Source: Comamonas_F sp047606565 (GTDB taxonomy: Bacteria; Pseudomonadota; Gammaproteobacteria; Burkholderiales; Burkholderiaceae_C). Taken from it: DNA of 64,000 nucleotides. The notes under the pieces are model-generated. The model saw only the letters and a program-made list of their open reading frames with translations, had not been told where the DNA came from and did no database searches. Shown here piece after piece: positions 48,322 through 57,060 of this stretch (positions are counted from its first letter, which is position 1; every line of letters begins with the position of its first letter). Made by a program: the position numbers and the translations under genes. The DNA is taken from contig JASGEH010000069.1 of NCBI GenBank assembly GCA_047606565.1, positions 34,250-98,249 of the forward strand, read 5' to 3'.

Positions 48322-49692
48322 ATGGCCAAAGAAAAAACCACCTACGTCTGCAGCGAATGCGGCGGCACCAGCCCGCGCTGGCTGGGCAAGTGCCCGAGCT
48401 GCGGTGCCTGGAATTCGCTGATCGAGAGCGTCGCCGCGCCGGCCAAGGCCGAGAGCAGGAACCGCTTTTCCTCGCTGGCCGGGGCGCAGGCGGCCACCGC
48501 GCTGGCCGACATCGAGGCGCGCGACGTCGACCGCACGCCCACCGGCATCGATGAGCTGGACCGGGTGCTGGGCGGCGGCATCGTCTCGGGCGGGGTGATC
48601 CTGATCGGCGGCGATCCGGGCATCGGCAAGTCCACCTTGCTGCTGCAGGCCGCCGATGCGCTGCAGCGCGCGGGCGTGCCCGTGCTGTACGTGACCGGCG
48701 AGGAAAGCGGCGCCCAGGTGGCGCTGCGCTCGCACCGGCTGGGCATCGAGGCCTCGCAGGTGAAGGTGCAGGCCGAGATCCAGCTCGAACGCATCCTGGC
48801 CACCATCGAGGCCGAACGCCCCGCCGTGGCGGTGATCGACTCGATCCAGACCATCTACTCCGACCAGCTCACCTCGGCCCCTGGCTCGGTGGCGCAGGTG
48901 CGCGAGTGCGCCGCGCAGCTCACCCGCGCGGCCAAGTCGGGCGGCACCGCCATCGTGCTGGTCGGCCACGTCACCAAGGAAGGCACGCTGGCCGGCCCGC
49001 GCGTGCTCGAGCACATCGTCGACACCGTGCTGTACTTCGAGGGCGACACGCACAGCGCCTTCCGGCTGGTGCGCGCCTTCAAGAACCGCTTTGGCGCGGT
49101 CAACGAGATCGGCGTCTTCGCGATGACGGAAAAAGGCCTCAAGGGCGTTTCCAACCCGAGCGCGATCTTCCTGTCCACCCACAGCGAGCCGGTGCCGGGC
49201 TCGTGCGTGCTGGTCACGCTGGAGGGCACGCGGCCGCTGCTGGTGGAGATCCAGGCGCTGGTCGATGGCGGCGGCCCCAGCCCGCGCCGGCTGTCGGTGG
49301 GGCTGGAGCGCGACCGGCTGGCGATGCTGCTGGCGGTGCTGCACCGGCACGCGGGCGTCAACTGCGCCGACCAGGACGTGTTCGTCAACGCCGTGGGCGG
49401 CGTGCGCATCAGCGAACCGGCGGCCGACCTGGCGGTGCTGCTGGCGATCCAGAGCAGCCTGCGCGGCAAGCCGCTGCCCAAGGGCTTCATCGCTTTCGGT
49501 GAAGTCGGCCTGGCCGGCGAGGTGCGCCCCGCCCCGCGCGGCCAGGAGCGGCTGCGCGAGGCTGCCAAGCTCGGCTTCTCGGTCGCCATCGTGCCCAAGG
49601 CCAACGCGCCCAAAAAGCCCATCGAGGGGCTGGCCATCCATGCCGTCGAGCGGGTGGAGGAGGCGATGTCGCTGGTGCGCGGGCTGGAGTAG
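48322..49692 (+). CDS. radA: DNA repair protein RadA
   Basis: A 456-residue RecA-like branch-migration ATPase. C4 zinc finger CSECGG...CPSCGAW near residues 11-30, Walker A GGDPGIGKST (96-105), the RadA-specific KNRFG motif (254-258), and a C-terminal Lon-like P domain (VFVNAVGGVRISEPAADLAVLLAIQSSLRG ... AFGEVGLAGEVRP). Length is standard. It stands alone, with ~110 bp upstream and a convergent RraA-like gene downstream. Confidence 0.97.
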   Translation: MAKEKTTYVCSECGGTSPRWLGKCPSCGAWNSLIESVAAPAKAESRNRFSSLAGAQAATALADIEARDVDRTPTGIDELDRVLGGGIVSGGVILIGGDPGIGKSTLLLQAADALQRAGVPVLYVTGEESGAQVALRSHRLGIEASQVKVQAEIQLERILATIEAERPAVAVIDSIQTIYSDQLTSAPGSVAQVRECAAQLTRAAKSGGTAIVLVGHVTKEGTLAGPRVLEHIVDTVLYFEGDTHSAFRLVRAFKNRFGAVNEIGVFAMTEKGLKGVSNPSAIFLSTHSEPVPGSCVLVTLEGTRPLLVEIQALVDGGGPSPRRLSVGLERDRLAMLLAVLHRHAGVNCADQDVFVNAVGGVRISEPAADLAVLLAIQSSLRGKPLPKGFIAFGEVGLAGEVRPAPRGQERLREAAKLGFSVAIVPKANAPKKPIEGLAIHAVERVEEAMSLVRGLE

Positions 49693-49732
49693 CGTCCACG
49701 CCTGTCTGGGGCCCACGCCGCCGCGTCTGTGC

Positions 49733-50374
49733 TCAGGCCATCCCCAGCCGCTCCAGCGCCGGCGCCAGCCCCAGCAGCTCCACGGTGCTCACGCCCTGGG
49801 CTATCGCCTCGCGCTGCCGGGCTTCCTTTTCCTCGCGCAGCAAACTGCTGGCCAGGGCCGATTCGACCTCGCCTTGCGGGACGACTACCAGGCCATCTCG
49901 GTCGCCCACGATGATGTCGCCCGGATGGATCAGCGCATCGCCGATGACGATGGGCACGTTGACCCGGCCCGGCTGGTTCTTGCCCGTGCCCTTGATCGAC
50001 AGGCCCCGGCAAAACACGGGAAAGCCCAGTTCGATGATGAGGTTGGCATCCCTCACGCAGCCGTTGATGACCAGGCCGGCGATGCCGCGCTGCATGGCCT
50101 GGACGGTCAGCACATCGCCCCATGGCCCGGCCTCCATGAAGGCCTTGGCATCGACCACCAGCACGTCGCCCGATCGTGCTTTCAGCACGGCGTAGTGCAG
50201 GACGAGGTTGTCGCCGGGCCGAGCCTCGACGGTGCAGGCGGGCCCGGCCAGGCGCACGGCGGGATCGAGCGGCTTGAGTCCATGATCGAGCGCACCTTTG
50301 GCGCCCTGGGCTTCGTAGAGGGTGGCGGCGCCCAGGGCGCGCAGTTGGGCCAGTTGTTCGGATCGGGCCATCAT
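49733..50374 (-). CDS. RraA-family aldolase / demethylmenaquinone-methyltransferase-like protein
   Basis: A 213-residue RraA-fold protein: GAATLYEAQGAKGALDHGLKPLDPAVRLAGPACTVEARPGDNLVLHYAVLKARSGDVLVVDAKAFMEAGPWGDVLTVQAMQRGIAGLVINGCVRDANLIIELGFPVFCRGLSIKGTGKNQPG, then the VIVGDRDGLVVVP segment. GDxLxxxAxxxGxxGxVxxGxxRD is the metal/pyruvate-binding pattern of 4-hydroxy-4-methyl-2-oxoglutarate/4-carboxy-4-hydroxy-2-oxoadipate aldolases. It follows the FMN dehydrogenase gene (33 bp). A catabolic aldolase or decarboxylase role is therefore likelier than RNase E inhibition. The start at 50374 is an ATG; an upstream TTG (50386) is less likely. Confidence 0.87.
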   Translation of the reverse strand: MMARSEQLAQLRALGAATLYEAQGAKGALDHGLKPLDPAVRLAGPACTVEARPGDNLVLHYAVLKARSGDVLVVDAKAFMEAGPWGDVLTVQAMQRGIAGLVINGCVRDANLIIELGFPVFCRGLSIKGTGKNQPGRVNVPIVIGDALIHPGDIIVGDRDGLVVVPQGEVESALASSLLREEKEARQREAIAQGVSTVELLGLAPALERLGMA

Positions 50375-50407
50375 GTTTCCAATCAAAAGGGAGGTGAATC
50401 GAGCGCT

Positions 50408-51643
50408 TCAGGAAATCCTGCGCAAGATGCCGGGCTGGCGCAGTTCGGCCAGGCATCGGACGCCGAGCAAGGCCATGTCGCGGGATATCTCGGCCTTGAG
50501 CAGGTCGATGGCATGGCAAACGCCGGCGTGTCCGCCAATCGCGGCCGCGTAGGCAAAAGGCCGGCCAACCAGCACACCGTCGGCGCCCAGGGCGATGGCC
50601 TTGAGCACGTCCGTGCCCCGTCGCACGCCACCGTCGAGCAGGAGCGGCAGGCCGGGCACCGCGCGGGCGACATCCGGCAGTGCGTGCAAGGAGGCCAGGG
50701 CCCCGTCGAGCTGGCGGCCGCCATGGTTGGAGACGACGAGGGCATCGGCGCCCGTATCGCGCGCCAGGCGTGCATCGTCGGGATGCAGGATGCCCTTGAC
50801 GATCAAATCGCCCTTCCACATCCGACGGATCGCCGACAGATGCGTCCAGCTCAGGTGGCCCCGGTCCGAGAAATCGCGCAGGACGTTGGGCGAGAGGATC
50901 GGTGCGCCTCGGGTCGCATAGTTGTTCTCGAAATGCGGCATACCGTGCCGCATCAGGGTTTTCAGGAAGGTGCCGAAAAGCCACCGGGGATGCGCCAGTC
51001 CCTCGGCCACCAGTCTCAGGCTGGGCCTCAGGGGCGTCGAGAATCCGGCACGCACGTTGTTTTCGCGGTTCGCCGCGACCGGGGTGTCGATGGTGACCAT
51101 CAAGGTCCGGTAGCCCGCTTGCGCCACCCGGCTGATCAACGCTTCGATCTGCCCCGGGTCGCCCGGCAGATAGGCCTGGAACCATGCGCCTGGGCTGGCG
51201 CGGGCGACGTCCTCGAGAGGGATGAGCGACGAGCCGCTCATGGCCATCGGGATGTGCTGCGCGGCCGCGGCCCGGGCCAGCACCACATCGCCCCGGTAAG
51301 CCGACAGGGCACTCAAGCCGAGCGGCGCGATGCCAAAGGGACTGGCATAGGTCTGCCCCAGGAAGCGCAGGGACGTGTCGCGCGCGGAAACGTCCACCAG
51401 TCCCCGCGTGACGAAAGCGTGCGCACGATAGGCCTCGGCATTGGCCGACAGGGTGTGATTGCGTTCAGCCCCGCCCCGGATGTACGCGAAAACCGGGCCG
51501 GGAAGGTGCCGACGGGCCTGGGCCTCGAAGTCATCGAGGCAGAGCACGGGCCTCAGCCGCCGCGCGTACCTCGCGACCGGCGCGGGCAGGTCGTGGCCGG
51601 TCTGCGGCAGGCTGGGTGTTGCCAGCGTGGCCTTGTCATGCAT
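50408..51643 (-). CDS. FMN-dependent alpha-hydroxy-acid dehydrogenase
   Basis: A 411-residue enzyme of the lactate dehydrogenase/mandelate dehydrogenase/glycolate oxidase family. FMN-binding and catalytic motifs: FGIAPLGLSALSAYRGDVVLARAAAAQHIPMAMSGSS, TIDTPVAANRENNVRAGF, LIVKGILHPDDARLARDTGADALVVSNHGGRQLDG with the catalytic His307, and LLDGGVRRGTDVLKAIALGADGVLVGRPF. It oxidises an L-2-hydroxy acid to a 2-oxo acid. It lies between a Bug binding protein (15 bp upstream) and an RraA-like aldolase, implying a short catabolic operon. Confidence 0.93.
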   Translation of the reverse strand: MHDKATLATPSLPQTGHDLPAPVARYARRLRPVLCLDDFEAQARRHLPGPVFAYIRGGAERNHTLSANAEAYRAHAFVTRGLVDVSARDTSLRFLGQTYASPFGIAPLGLSALSAYRGDVVLARAAAAQHIPMAMSGSSLIPLEDVARASPGAWFQAYLPGDPGQIEALISRVAQAGYRTLMVTIDTPVAANRENNVRAGFSTPLRPSLRLVAEGLAHPRWLFGTFLKTLMRHGMPHFENNYATRGAPILSPNVLRDFSDRGHLSWTHLSAIRRMWKGDLIVKGILHPDDARLARDTGADALVVSNHGGRQLDGALASLHALPDVARAVPGLPLLLDGGVRRGTDVLKAIALGADGVLVGRPFAYAAAIGGHAGVCHAIDLLKAEISRDMALLGVRCLAELRQPGILRRIS

Positions 51644-51657
51644 GATTCACCCGCTTC

Positions 51658-52650
51658 CTATTGTTCGAGCGTGGCGCCGGTGAGCTTCACCAGGCCATCG
51701 TAGCGCTGCAGTTCGGCCTGCCAGAAGGCAGCGAATTCTTCTGGCGTTCCCCCCTTGCCTTCGGCGCCGATGGCGGCCAGCCGCCGCGTCAGCACACCAG
51801 AGCGCAGCGAACGGTTGATGGCGGCATTGAGCTTCGCCACCACCTGCCTCGATGTTGCCGCAGGAGCCGCCACGCCGTACCAGGCGCTCATGCGGACGCC
51901 CGGGATGCCAACCTCGTCGAATGTCGGAACCTCCGGGAACAGCGCCATGCGCTTGTCCGATGCCACGCCGATGGCGCGCACCTTGCCGCCCTGCACATAG
52001 GGCACGGCGCCGGTATCGAACATGTAAGCCAGTTGACCGCCCATCACATCGACGATGGCCGGCCCGCTGCCCTTATAGGGAATATGGGCGACGTCGATCT
52101 TGGCCACCGACTTGAAAAGCTCGCCGGCCAGGTGGGACGAGGAACCGACACCGCCCGACCCATACGACAAGCGGCCGGGTTCGGCGCGGGCCTGTTTCAT
52201 CACATCCTGCGGCGACCTGAACGGCGAGTTCGCGGGCACCACCATGATGCTGGGAATGGCCGCGACCGCCGCCACGGGCGTGAAATCCTTGATGGGCTCG
52301 AAGCCCAGCGCCTTGTAGAGCCAGGGATTGGCGGCGTTCGTCGAACTGGTCGCCAGGAAGATGGTGTAGCCATCGGGCGCGGCGCGCACGAACTGCCGGG
52401 TTCCGATGTTGCCGCCCGCGCCCGCGATGTTCTCGACATAGACCGACTGCCCGATCTCGGCCGTCAGCGCCTGGGCAATCGCCCGCCCCACGGCATCGGC
52501 GGCGCCGCCCGCCGGCCACGGCACGACCATGCGGATGGCTTTGTCAGGGTAGCCCTCCGCCTGCTGCGCCTGGACGCCCGCTGCCAGAAGGCAGCCCAAA
52601 ACAGCCAGCACCCAGCCGCCGACCCGGTTCGAAATACGCATTCTGTCCAT
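51658..52650 (-). CDS. Tripartite tricarboxylate transporter binding protein (Bug/TctC)
   Basis: A 330-residue Bug receptor: signal peptide (VGGWVLAVLGCLLAAGVQAQ), then YPDKAIRMVVPWPAGGAADAVGRAIAQALTAEIGQSVYVENIAGAGGNIGTRQFVRAAPDGYTIFLATSSTNAANPWLYKALGFEPIKDFTPVA. These are family-typical. Bug proteins bind small carboxylates. No TctA/TctB membrane genes lie here; as usual for the many Bug paralogues, the transporter may be elsewhere. It is first gene of the operon and has an AGGAGA ribosome binding site. Confidence 0.93.
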   Translation of the reverse strand: MDRMRISNRVGGWVLAVLGCLLAAGVQAQQAEGYPDKAIRMVVPWPAGGAADAVGRAIAQALTAEIGQSVYVENIAGAGGNIGTRQFVRAAPDGYTIFLATSSTNAANPWLYKALGFEPIKDFTPVAAVAAIPSIMVVPANSPFRSPQDVMKQARAEPGRLSYGSGGVGSSSHLAGELFKSVAKIDVAHIPYKGSGPAIVDVMGGQLAYMFDTGAVPYVQGGKVRAIGVASDKRMALFPEVPTFDEVGIPGVRMSAWYGVAAPAATSRQVVAKLNAAINRSLRSGVLTRRLAAIGAEGKGGTPEEFAAFWQAELQRYDGLVKLTGATLEQ

Positions 52651-52663
52651 GTTGTCTCCTGTT

Positions 52664-52720
52664 TTATCGATAAGGGAATCAAGCCGTCATGGGAAGCGAG
52701 TCTGCGTTTTTCACGACGGC
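52664..52720. promoter_or_regulatory. LysR-type regulatory region (dyads) between Bug operon and LysR gene
   Basis: The 191-bp divergent region holds TTATCGATAA, a perfect 10-bp palindrome (52664-52673), and a larger inverted repeat GCCGTCATG (52683-52691) with CACGACGGC (52712-52720), eight of nine positions complementary. LysR regulators bind such dyads and control the divergent operon, usually with a substrate intermediate as inducer. Confidence 0.5.
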
Positions 52721-52841
52721 TCAGAAAGCATGGAATCTTTCTTTTGAACGATAAAATTTCCCACTTCCCATTGCAGTCACACAGCCGGATTTCGCAACCT
52801 CCCGAAGGCATGCTCTCCATCCCTTCACTTCAGAATTCATA

Positions 52842-53723
52842 GTGAACACGCTTTACCTGGAAAGCTTCATCTCCATCGTGGAATCGGGCTCCCTGGCCGA
52901 GGCCGCACGCCGCCTGGACCTCACGCCAGCCGCGCTGGCTGCCCGCATCCGGGCGCTGGAAAGCGAACTGGGGGTTTCCCTGATCCGGCGCGCGGGTCGC
53001 GTCGTCAAACCCACGGAAGAAGGCCAGCGCATCCACGAAGCGGCCCGGCAGATGGTGGACCAGTCCGCCAGCCTGATTCGCCTGGCCCAAGGCCAGGACA
53101 GCGCACCCGGCCCGCTGCGCCTCGGCTGCTTCATCTCGGCATCAACGTCCTTGCTGCCGCCGATCCTGAAAATCTTCTTCAGAGACAAGCAGGCCATGCC
53201 GGTCTTCGTCACGCCCGGCTATTCGCCGGAGCTGTGCCGGCAAGTGGTGGCCGGCGAACTCGACGCCGCCATCGTGGTCGAGCACCAGTTCGCCATCCCT
53301 AAATCCTGCGCGTGGCAAACCCTGAGCATCGACCCGCTGGTCGTGGTCGCCCCGCGCGCCATGCGCGGCCGGGCGCCGCACGACGTGCTCACGAGCGAGC
53401 CATTCCTCCGCTATGACCGCCGCGTGTGGGGAGGCCGGCTGGCCGATCAGTACCTGACCGAGCACGGCTTGCAGCCGCGCGAACGCATCGAGATCGATGG
53501 CCTGATGGCCATCGCGACCATGGTGAGCGAAGGCCTGGGCGTGACGCTGTTGCCAGACTGGGCGCCCATGTGGCGCGAGGGCCTGCAGATCGCGCGCCTG
53601 CGTCTGCCCAACACGCCGCCCGTGCGCCGCATCGGGGTCATCTGGAACGTCGATACGCCCAGACGCGCCGGCGCCAAGGCCATGCTTGCTGCCGCCATGA
53701 AGGTGTTCCGGACAGCCAAGTGA
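52842..53723 (+). CDS. LysR family transcriptional regulator
   Basis: A 293-residue regulator: the N-terminal HTH LYLESFISIVESGSLAEAARRLDLTPAALAARIRALESELGVSLIRRAGRVVKPTEEG (about 3-60) and the substrate-binding domain with LRLGCFISASTSLLPPILKIFF and EGLGVTLLPDWAPMW. The start codon is GTG at 52842. It is divergent from the Bug/dehydrogenase/RraA operon and probably activates it in response to the substrate. Confidence 0.92.
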   Translation: MNTLYLESFISIVESGSLAEAARRLDLTPAALAARIRALESELGVSLIRRAGRVVKPTEEGQRIHEAARQMVDQSASLIRLAQGQDSAPGPLRLGCFISASTSLLPPILKIFFRDKQAMPVFVTPGYSPELCRQVVAGELDAAIVVEHQFAIPKSCAWQTLSIDPLVVVAPRAMRGRAPHDVLTSEPFLRYDRRVWGGRLADQYLTEHGLQPRERIEIDGLMAIATMVSEGLGVTLLPDWAPMWREGLQIARLRLPNTPPVRRIGVIWNVDTPRRAGAKAMLAAAMKVFRTAK

Positions 53724-53785
53724 GCCAGCGATCCACGCGCGCCCGCCTGGGCTCGCCACGCCGCCCGGCCTGCGACAATCAGCAG

Positions 53786-54241
53786 ATGTTCCAGATCCCC
53801 CCTTCCCTCCAACGCTTCGCCTTCCCCCTCCTCGCCCTCGTGGTGCTGGCCGGCGCCTGGCGCGCCTTCGGCCTGGCCGGTCTGGCGCTGGCCTCGGCGG
53901 GCCTGATCATGGTGGTGCTGCTGCACTTCACGCGGCTCATGCACATCCTGCGCAAGGCGGCCGACCGGCCGATCGGCCATGTCACCAGCGCCGTCATGCT
54001 CAACGCCAAGCTCAAGCCCAATGTCAACCTGGTGCATGTGATGGCGCTGACGCGCAGCCTGGGCGCGCTGCAGACCCCGCCCGAGAGCCAGCCGGAAATC
54101 TTCCGCTGGCGCGACAACAGCGACTCCTACGTGGACTGCGAATTCCACCAGGGCAAGCTGGCGCGCTGGACGCTGACGCGCCCCGCCGCCAGCGATGACA
54201 CCGTCGAAGCCGGCCCTGCGCCAGGCGACGGCCGCTCGTAG
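53786..54241 (+). CDS. Conserved membrane protein upstream of ilvE
   Basis: A 151-residue protein with two N-terminal membrane spans (FAFPLLALVVLAGAWRAFGL; GLALASAGLIMVVLLHFTRLMHIL) and a cytosolic part (RPIGHVTSAVMLNAKLKPNVNLVHVMALTRSLGAL). The family is conserved in Burkholderiales beside ilvE, in my memory, without known function. The start at 53786 excludes ~120 Arg-rich shadow codons. Confidence 0.75.
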   Translation: MFQIPPSLQRFAFPLLALVVLAGAWRAFGLAGLALASAGLIMVVLLHFTRLMHILRKAADRPIGHVTSAVMLNAKLKPNVNLVHVMALTRSLGALQTPPESQPEIFRWRDNSDSYVDCEFHQGKLARWTLTRPAASDDTVEAGPAPGDGRS

Positions 54242-54303
54242 AATGGAGGGCTGCCCGGCCGCAGCCGGCACCTGACAACAACCGACTTTGAAGGATTCGA
54301 CAC

Positions 54304-55242
54304 ATGGCTCCCGTGATTCCCGCGCTGGACGACCGCGACGGCAAGATCTGGTTCGACGGCCAGTTGGTGGACTGGCGTGATGCCAAAGTCCACGTGCTGA
54401 CGCACACGCTGCACTACGGCGCTGGCGTTTTTGAGGGCGTGCGCGCCTACGACGGCGCGAACGGCACCGCCGTCTTCCGCCTGCAGGACCACACCGACCG
54501 CCTGTTCAACAGCGCCAAGATCCTGCGCCTGAACGTGCCCTACAGCAAGGAACAGATCAACGAAGCCCACCTGGAGGTGCTGCGCGCCAACGGCCTCAAG
54601 AGCGCCTACATCCGCCCGCTGATCTGGGTCGGTTCCGAGAAGCTCGGCGTCTCGCCCAAGGGCAACAGCATCCACGCCATCGTCGCCGCCTGGAACTGGG
54701 GCGCCTACCTGGGCGAGGACGGCCTGGCCAAGGGCATCCGCGTCAAGACCAGCAGCTACAACCGCCACCACGTCAACATCACCATGACGCAGGCCAAGGC
54801 GGTGAGCAACTACACCAACTCCATCCTCGCCAACATGGAAGCCACCGACGACGGCTACGACGAGGCGCTGCTGCTGGACTCGTCGGGCTTCGTCAGCGAA
54901 GGCTCGGGCGAGAACATCTTCATCGTCAAGAACGGCGTCATCTACACGCCCGACCTGTCGGCCGGCGCGCTCAACGGCATCACCCGCAACACCATCCTGC
55001 ACATCGCCAAGGACCTGGGCATCGAGGTGGTGCAAAAGCGCATCACACGCGACGAGGTCTACATCGCCGACGAAGCCTTCTTCACCGGCACCGCCGCCGA
55101 AGTCACGCCCATCCGCGAACTCGACCGCCTGACCATCGGCAGCGGCGCGCGCGGCCCGGTCACCGAGAAAGTGCAGACCGCCTTCTTCGACATCGTCAAC
55201 GGCCGCAACCCGGCCTACGGCGACTGGCTGACCCGGGTTTGA
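54304..55242 (+). CDS. ilvE: Branched-chain amino acid aminotransferase
   Basis: A 312-residue class IV PLP enzyme that interconverts Leu/Ile/Val and their 2-oxo acids. Sequence marks: HVLTHTLHYGAGVFEGVRAYDG at the N-terminus, the PLP lysine Lys165 (TQAKAVSNYTNS), EALLLDSSGFVSEGSGENIFIV and EAFFTGTAAEVTPIRELD. Length and motifs are standard for bacterial IlvE. A small zinc-ribbon gene lies 67 bp downstream. Confidence 0.96.
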   Translation: MAPVIPALDDRDGKIWFDGQLVDWRDAKVHVLTHTLHYGAGVFEGVRAYDGANGTAVFRLQDHTDRLFNSAKILRLNVPYSKEQINEAHLEVLRANGLKSAYIRPLIWVGSEKLGVSPKGNSIHAIVAAWNWGAYLGEDGLAKGIRVKTSSYNRHHVNITMTQAKAVSNYTNSILANMEATDDGYDEALLLDSSGFVSEGSGENIFIVKNGVIYTPDLSAGALNGITRNTILHIAKDLGIEVVQKRITRDEVYIADEAFFTGTAAEVTPIRELDRLTIGSGARGPVTEKVQTAFFDIVNGRNPAYGDWLTRV

Positions 55243-55309
55243 TCGACTGCACAATCCTGTCAAGTGCCGCAGCCGCCGGGCGGCGCGGCCTCCCGAGGAG
55301 CCCCACGAC

Positions 55310-55600
55310 ATGACCGCGCCCACCGCCGCCAACAGCGATCACCGCGACAACAGCGACACCACGGCCCCGCCGCCGCTGGGCCAGGCCAGCCGTCCGCCCG
55401 CGCCCGTCATCGAGCTGACCGCCCGCGACGTGCACGACCACGGCGGCGTGTTCTGCCCCAGCCCCAAGGCCGGCATGAAGATCTGGAACAACCACCCGCG
55501 CGTCTTCATCGAAATCGCCCACCTGGGCGAAGGCAAGTGCCCCTACTGCGGCACCCGCTACCGACTGAAGGCTGGCGAGAAGCTCAAGGGCGGGCACTGA
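55310..55600 (+). CDS. Zinc-ribbon protein (zf-CHCC, NDUFS6-like)
   Basis: A 96-residue protein: a flexible N-terminus, then VIELTARDVHDHGGVFCPSPKAGMKIWNNHPRVFIEIAHLGEGKCPYCGTRYRLK. The conserved C-x(n)-H-x(n)-CxxC zinc ligands are visible (Cys at FCPSP, His in NNHPRV, CPYC). It is the common partner of ilvE in beta-proteobacteria and related to the zinc subunit of complex I. Function unknown. Confidence 0.9.
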   Translation: MTAPTAANSDHRDNSDTTAPPPLGQASRPPAPVIELTARDVHDHGGVFCPSPKAGMKIWNNHPRVFIEIAHLGEGKCPYCGTRYRLKAGEKLKGGH

Positions 55601-55655
55601 CCCACTGCGGCCCCCTACGGCCCCCCTACGGCCAATCCTGCGGCCCCTGCCGCAC

Positions 55656-55695
55656 GGCCCGGCCCGGCCCGGCACGGCACGGCACGGCACGGCAC
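55656..55695. repeat. Pentanucleotide tandem repeat
   Basis: Three GGCCC units followed by five GGCAC units, in unbroken 5-bp register, between two convergent genes and 8 bp past the monooxygenase stop. Copy-number variation is likely but would not change either protein. Confidence 0.85.
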
Positions 55696-55703
55696 CGGCT
55701 GCA

Positions 55704-56915
55704 TCAGGCCCGAAAGCCATACAGCCAGGGCATGTCCAGCAGCTTCTCGCCGCGCACCGCCATGGCCAGGTCGCGGCCCCAGCGCAGCGGGCCACTGGCC
55801 TGCATCACCATCCCATTGAACTGCGCGCGCAACTGAACGCGCGCGTTGCGGCGCCAGCGCTGCTCGGCGTAGCGCGCCAGCGCGGCCGGCACCTCGGCTG
55901 GCGTGGCCTCGTGCAGCACGCGGCCCAGGGTCCAGGCGTCCTCGATGGCCATGGCCGCGCCTTGCGCCAGGTGCGGGCGCATCGGGTGGGCGGCGTCGCC
56001 GGCCAGCGCCACGCGGCCCGCCGCGTAGCCGCGCGGGTCGAGCAGCGCCGGGCGGTCGTGCAGCATCCAGCGCCGCCACGACGGCGCCGCCTCGACCAGC
56101 GCCCGCACCGCCGGGTTCGCCCCCGAGACGGCCTGCCGCAGGGCCAGCCGCTCGGCGTCGAGGTCCCAGTCCGCCGCCTCGCGCGGCCCGTCGGGCAGGC
56201 CGGGCATGTCAGCCGCATGGGTGAAGAGAACCACGTTGAACAGCTCGCCGCGCAGCACCGGGTAGGCGACGGCGTGCAGGCGCGGGGCCACCCACACCGT
56301 GGTCTGGTCGCGCGCGACGCCTGCGGGCACCTGGCCGGCGGCCAGCAGCGCGCGCCAGGCCACATGCCCGGTCGCGCGCGGCGGGCCATCCTGGCGCAGG
56401 TGCTGGCGCACCCGGCTCCAGAGGCCGTCGCAGCCGATCAGCCCGTCGGCGCGCAGCATGCGGCCGCCGTCGGTGTGCGCGGCAACCTGGCCGTCCGCCG
56501 CCTGCTCGACACGCGAGACCACCTGGCCCAGCACGATCTCGGTGCCGCCCTGCTCGCGCACGGCCTGCAGCAGCAGGTCCTGCAGATCGGCGCGGCGCAG
56601 CGTGTAGTTGGCCCAGCCGTAGCGCTCGCGCATGGCCGCGCCCAGCGCCAGGCGACCGAGCTGGCGGCCATCGGCGGCGTCGAGGATGCGCAGGCAGGCC
56701 GGCTCCGCCGCCACCCGCGCCAGGGCCGGCAGCAGGCCCAACGCGTCGAGCACGCGCACCGCGTTGGGCCCGAGCTGCAGCCCGGCACCGACTTCGCTGA
56801 TGGCCTCAGCCTGCTCCAGCACCGTCACGCGCAGGCCGGCGCGCGCCAGCGCCAGCGCGGCGCTCAAGCCGGCGATTCCGCCGCCGGCAACGATCAGGTG
56901 TGTGGCTTGCTGCAT
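55704..56915 (-). CDS. FAD-dependent monooxygenase (salicylate-hydroxylase-like)
   Basis: A 403-residue flavoprotein hydroxylase of the UbiH/salicylate 1-monooxygenase group: N-terminal Rossmann THLIVAGGGIAGLSAALALARAGLRVTVLEQA, middle ADGLIGCDGLWSRVRQHL (the DG motif) and ALAGDAAHPMRPHLAQGAAMAIEDAWTL (GD motif). These three motifs fix the class. It should hydroxylate an aromatic compound using NAD(P)H and O2. It stands alone, convergent with the zinc-ribbon gene; substrate unknown. The start at 56915 fits the Rossmann motif; upstream codons do not. Confidence 0.92.
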   Translation of the reverse strand: MQQATHLIVAGGGIAGLSAALALARAGLRVTVLEQAEAISEVGAGLQLGPNAVRVLDALGLLPALARVAAEPACLRILDAADGRQLGRLALGAAMRERYGWANYTLRRADLQDLLLQAVREQGGTEIVLGQVVSRVEQAADGQVAAHTDGGRMLRADGLIGCDGLWSRVRQHLRQDGPPRATGHVAWRALLAAGQVPAGVARDQTTVWVAPRLHAVAYPVLRGELFNVVLFTHAADMPGLPDGPREAADWDLDAERLALRQAVSGANPAVRALVEAAPSWRRWMLHDRPALLDPRGYAAGRVALAGDAAHPMRPHLAQGAAMAIEDAWTLGRVLHEATPAEVPAALARYAEQRWRRNARVQLRAQFNGMVMQASGPLRWGRDLAMAVRGEKLLDMPWLYGFRA

Positions 56916-57060
56916 GGGGCGCGATTGTGCAATGCCGCGCGCGCGACCGGGTTGATGCGGCGCAACGCCCGCACCAGGGCCTCGGCCTAGAATGGGCGTT
57001 TGCCGCACTCACCCGTCGAGGGACGTTCGGCACGATTCCAACTCTGGACCTCTCTCGCAC

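Noticed and set aside
49733..50374. RraA as an RNase E regulator
   Set aside because: Its operon with a hydroxy-acid dehydrogenase and a Bug receptor and the metal/pyruvate-site pattern favour an aldolase or decarboxylase.
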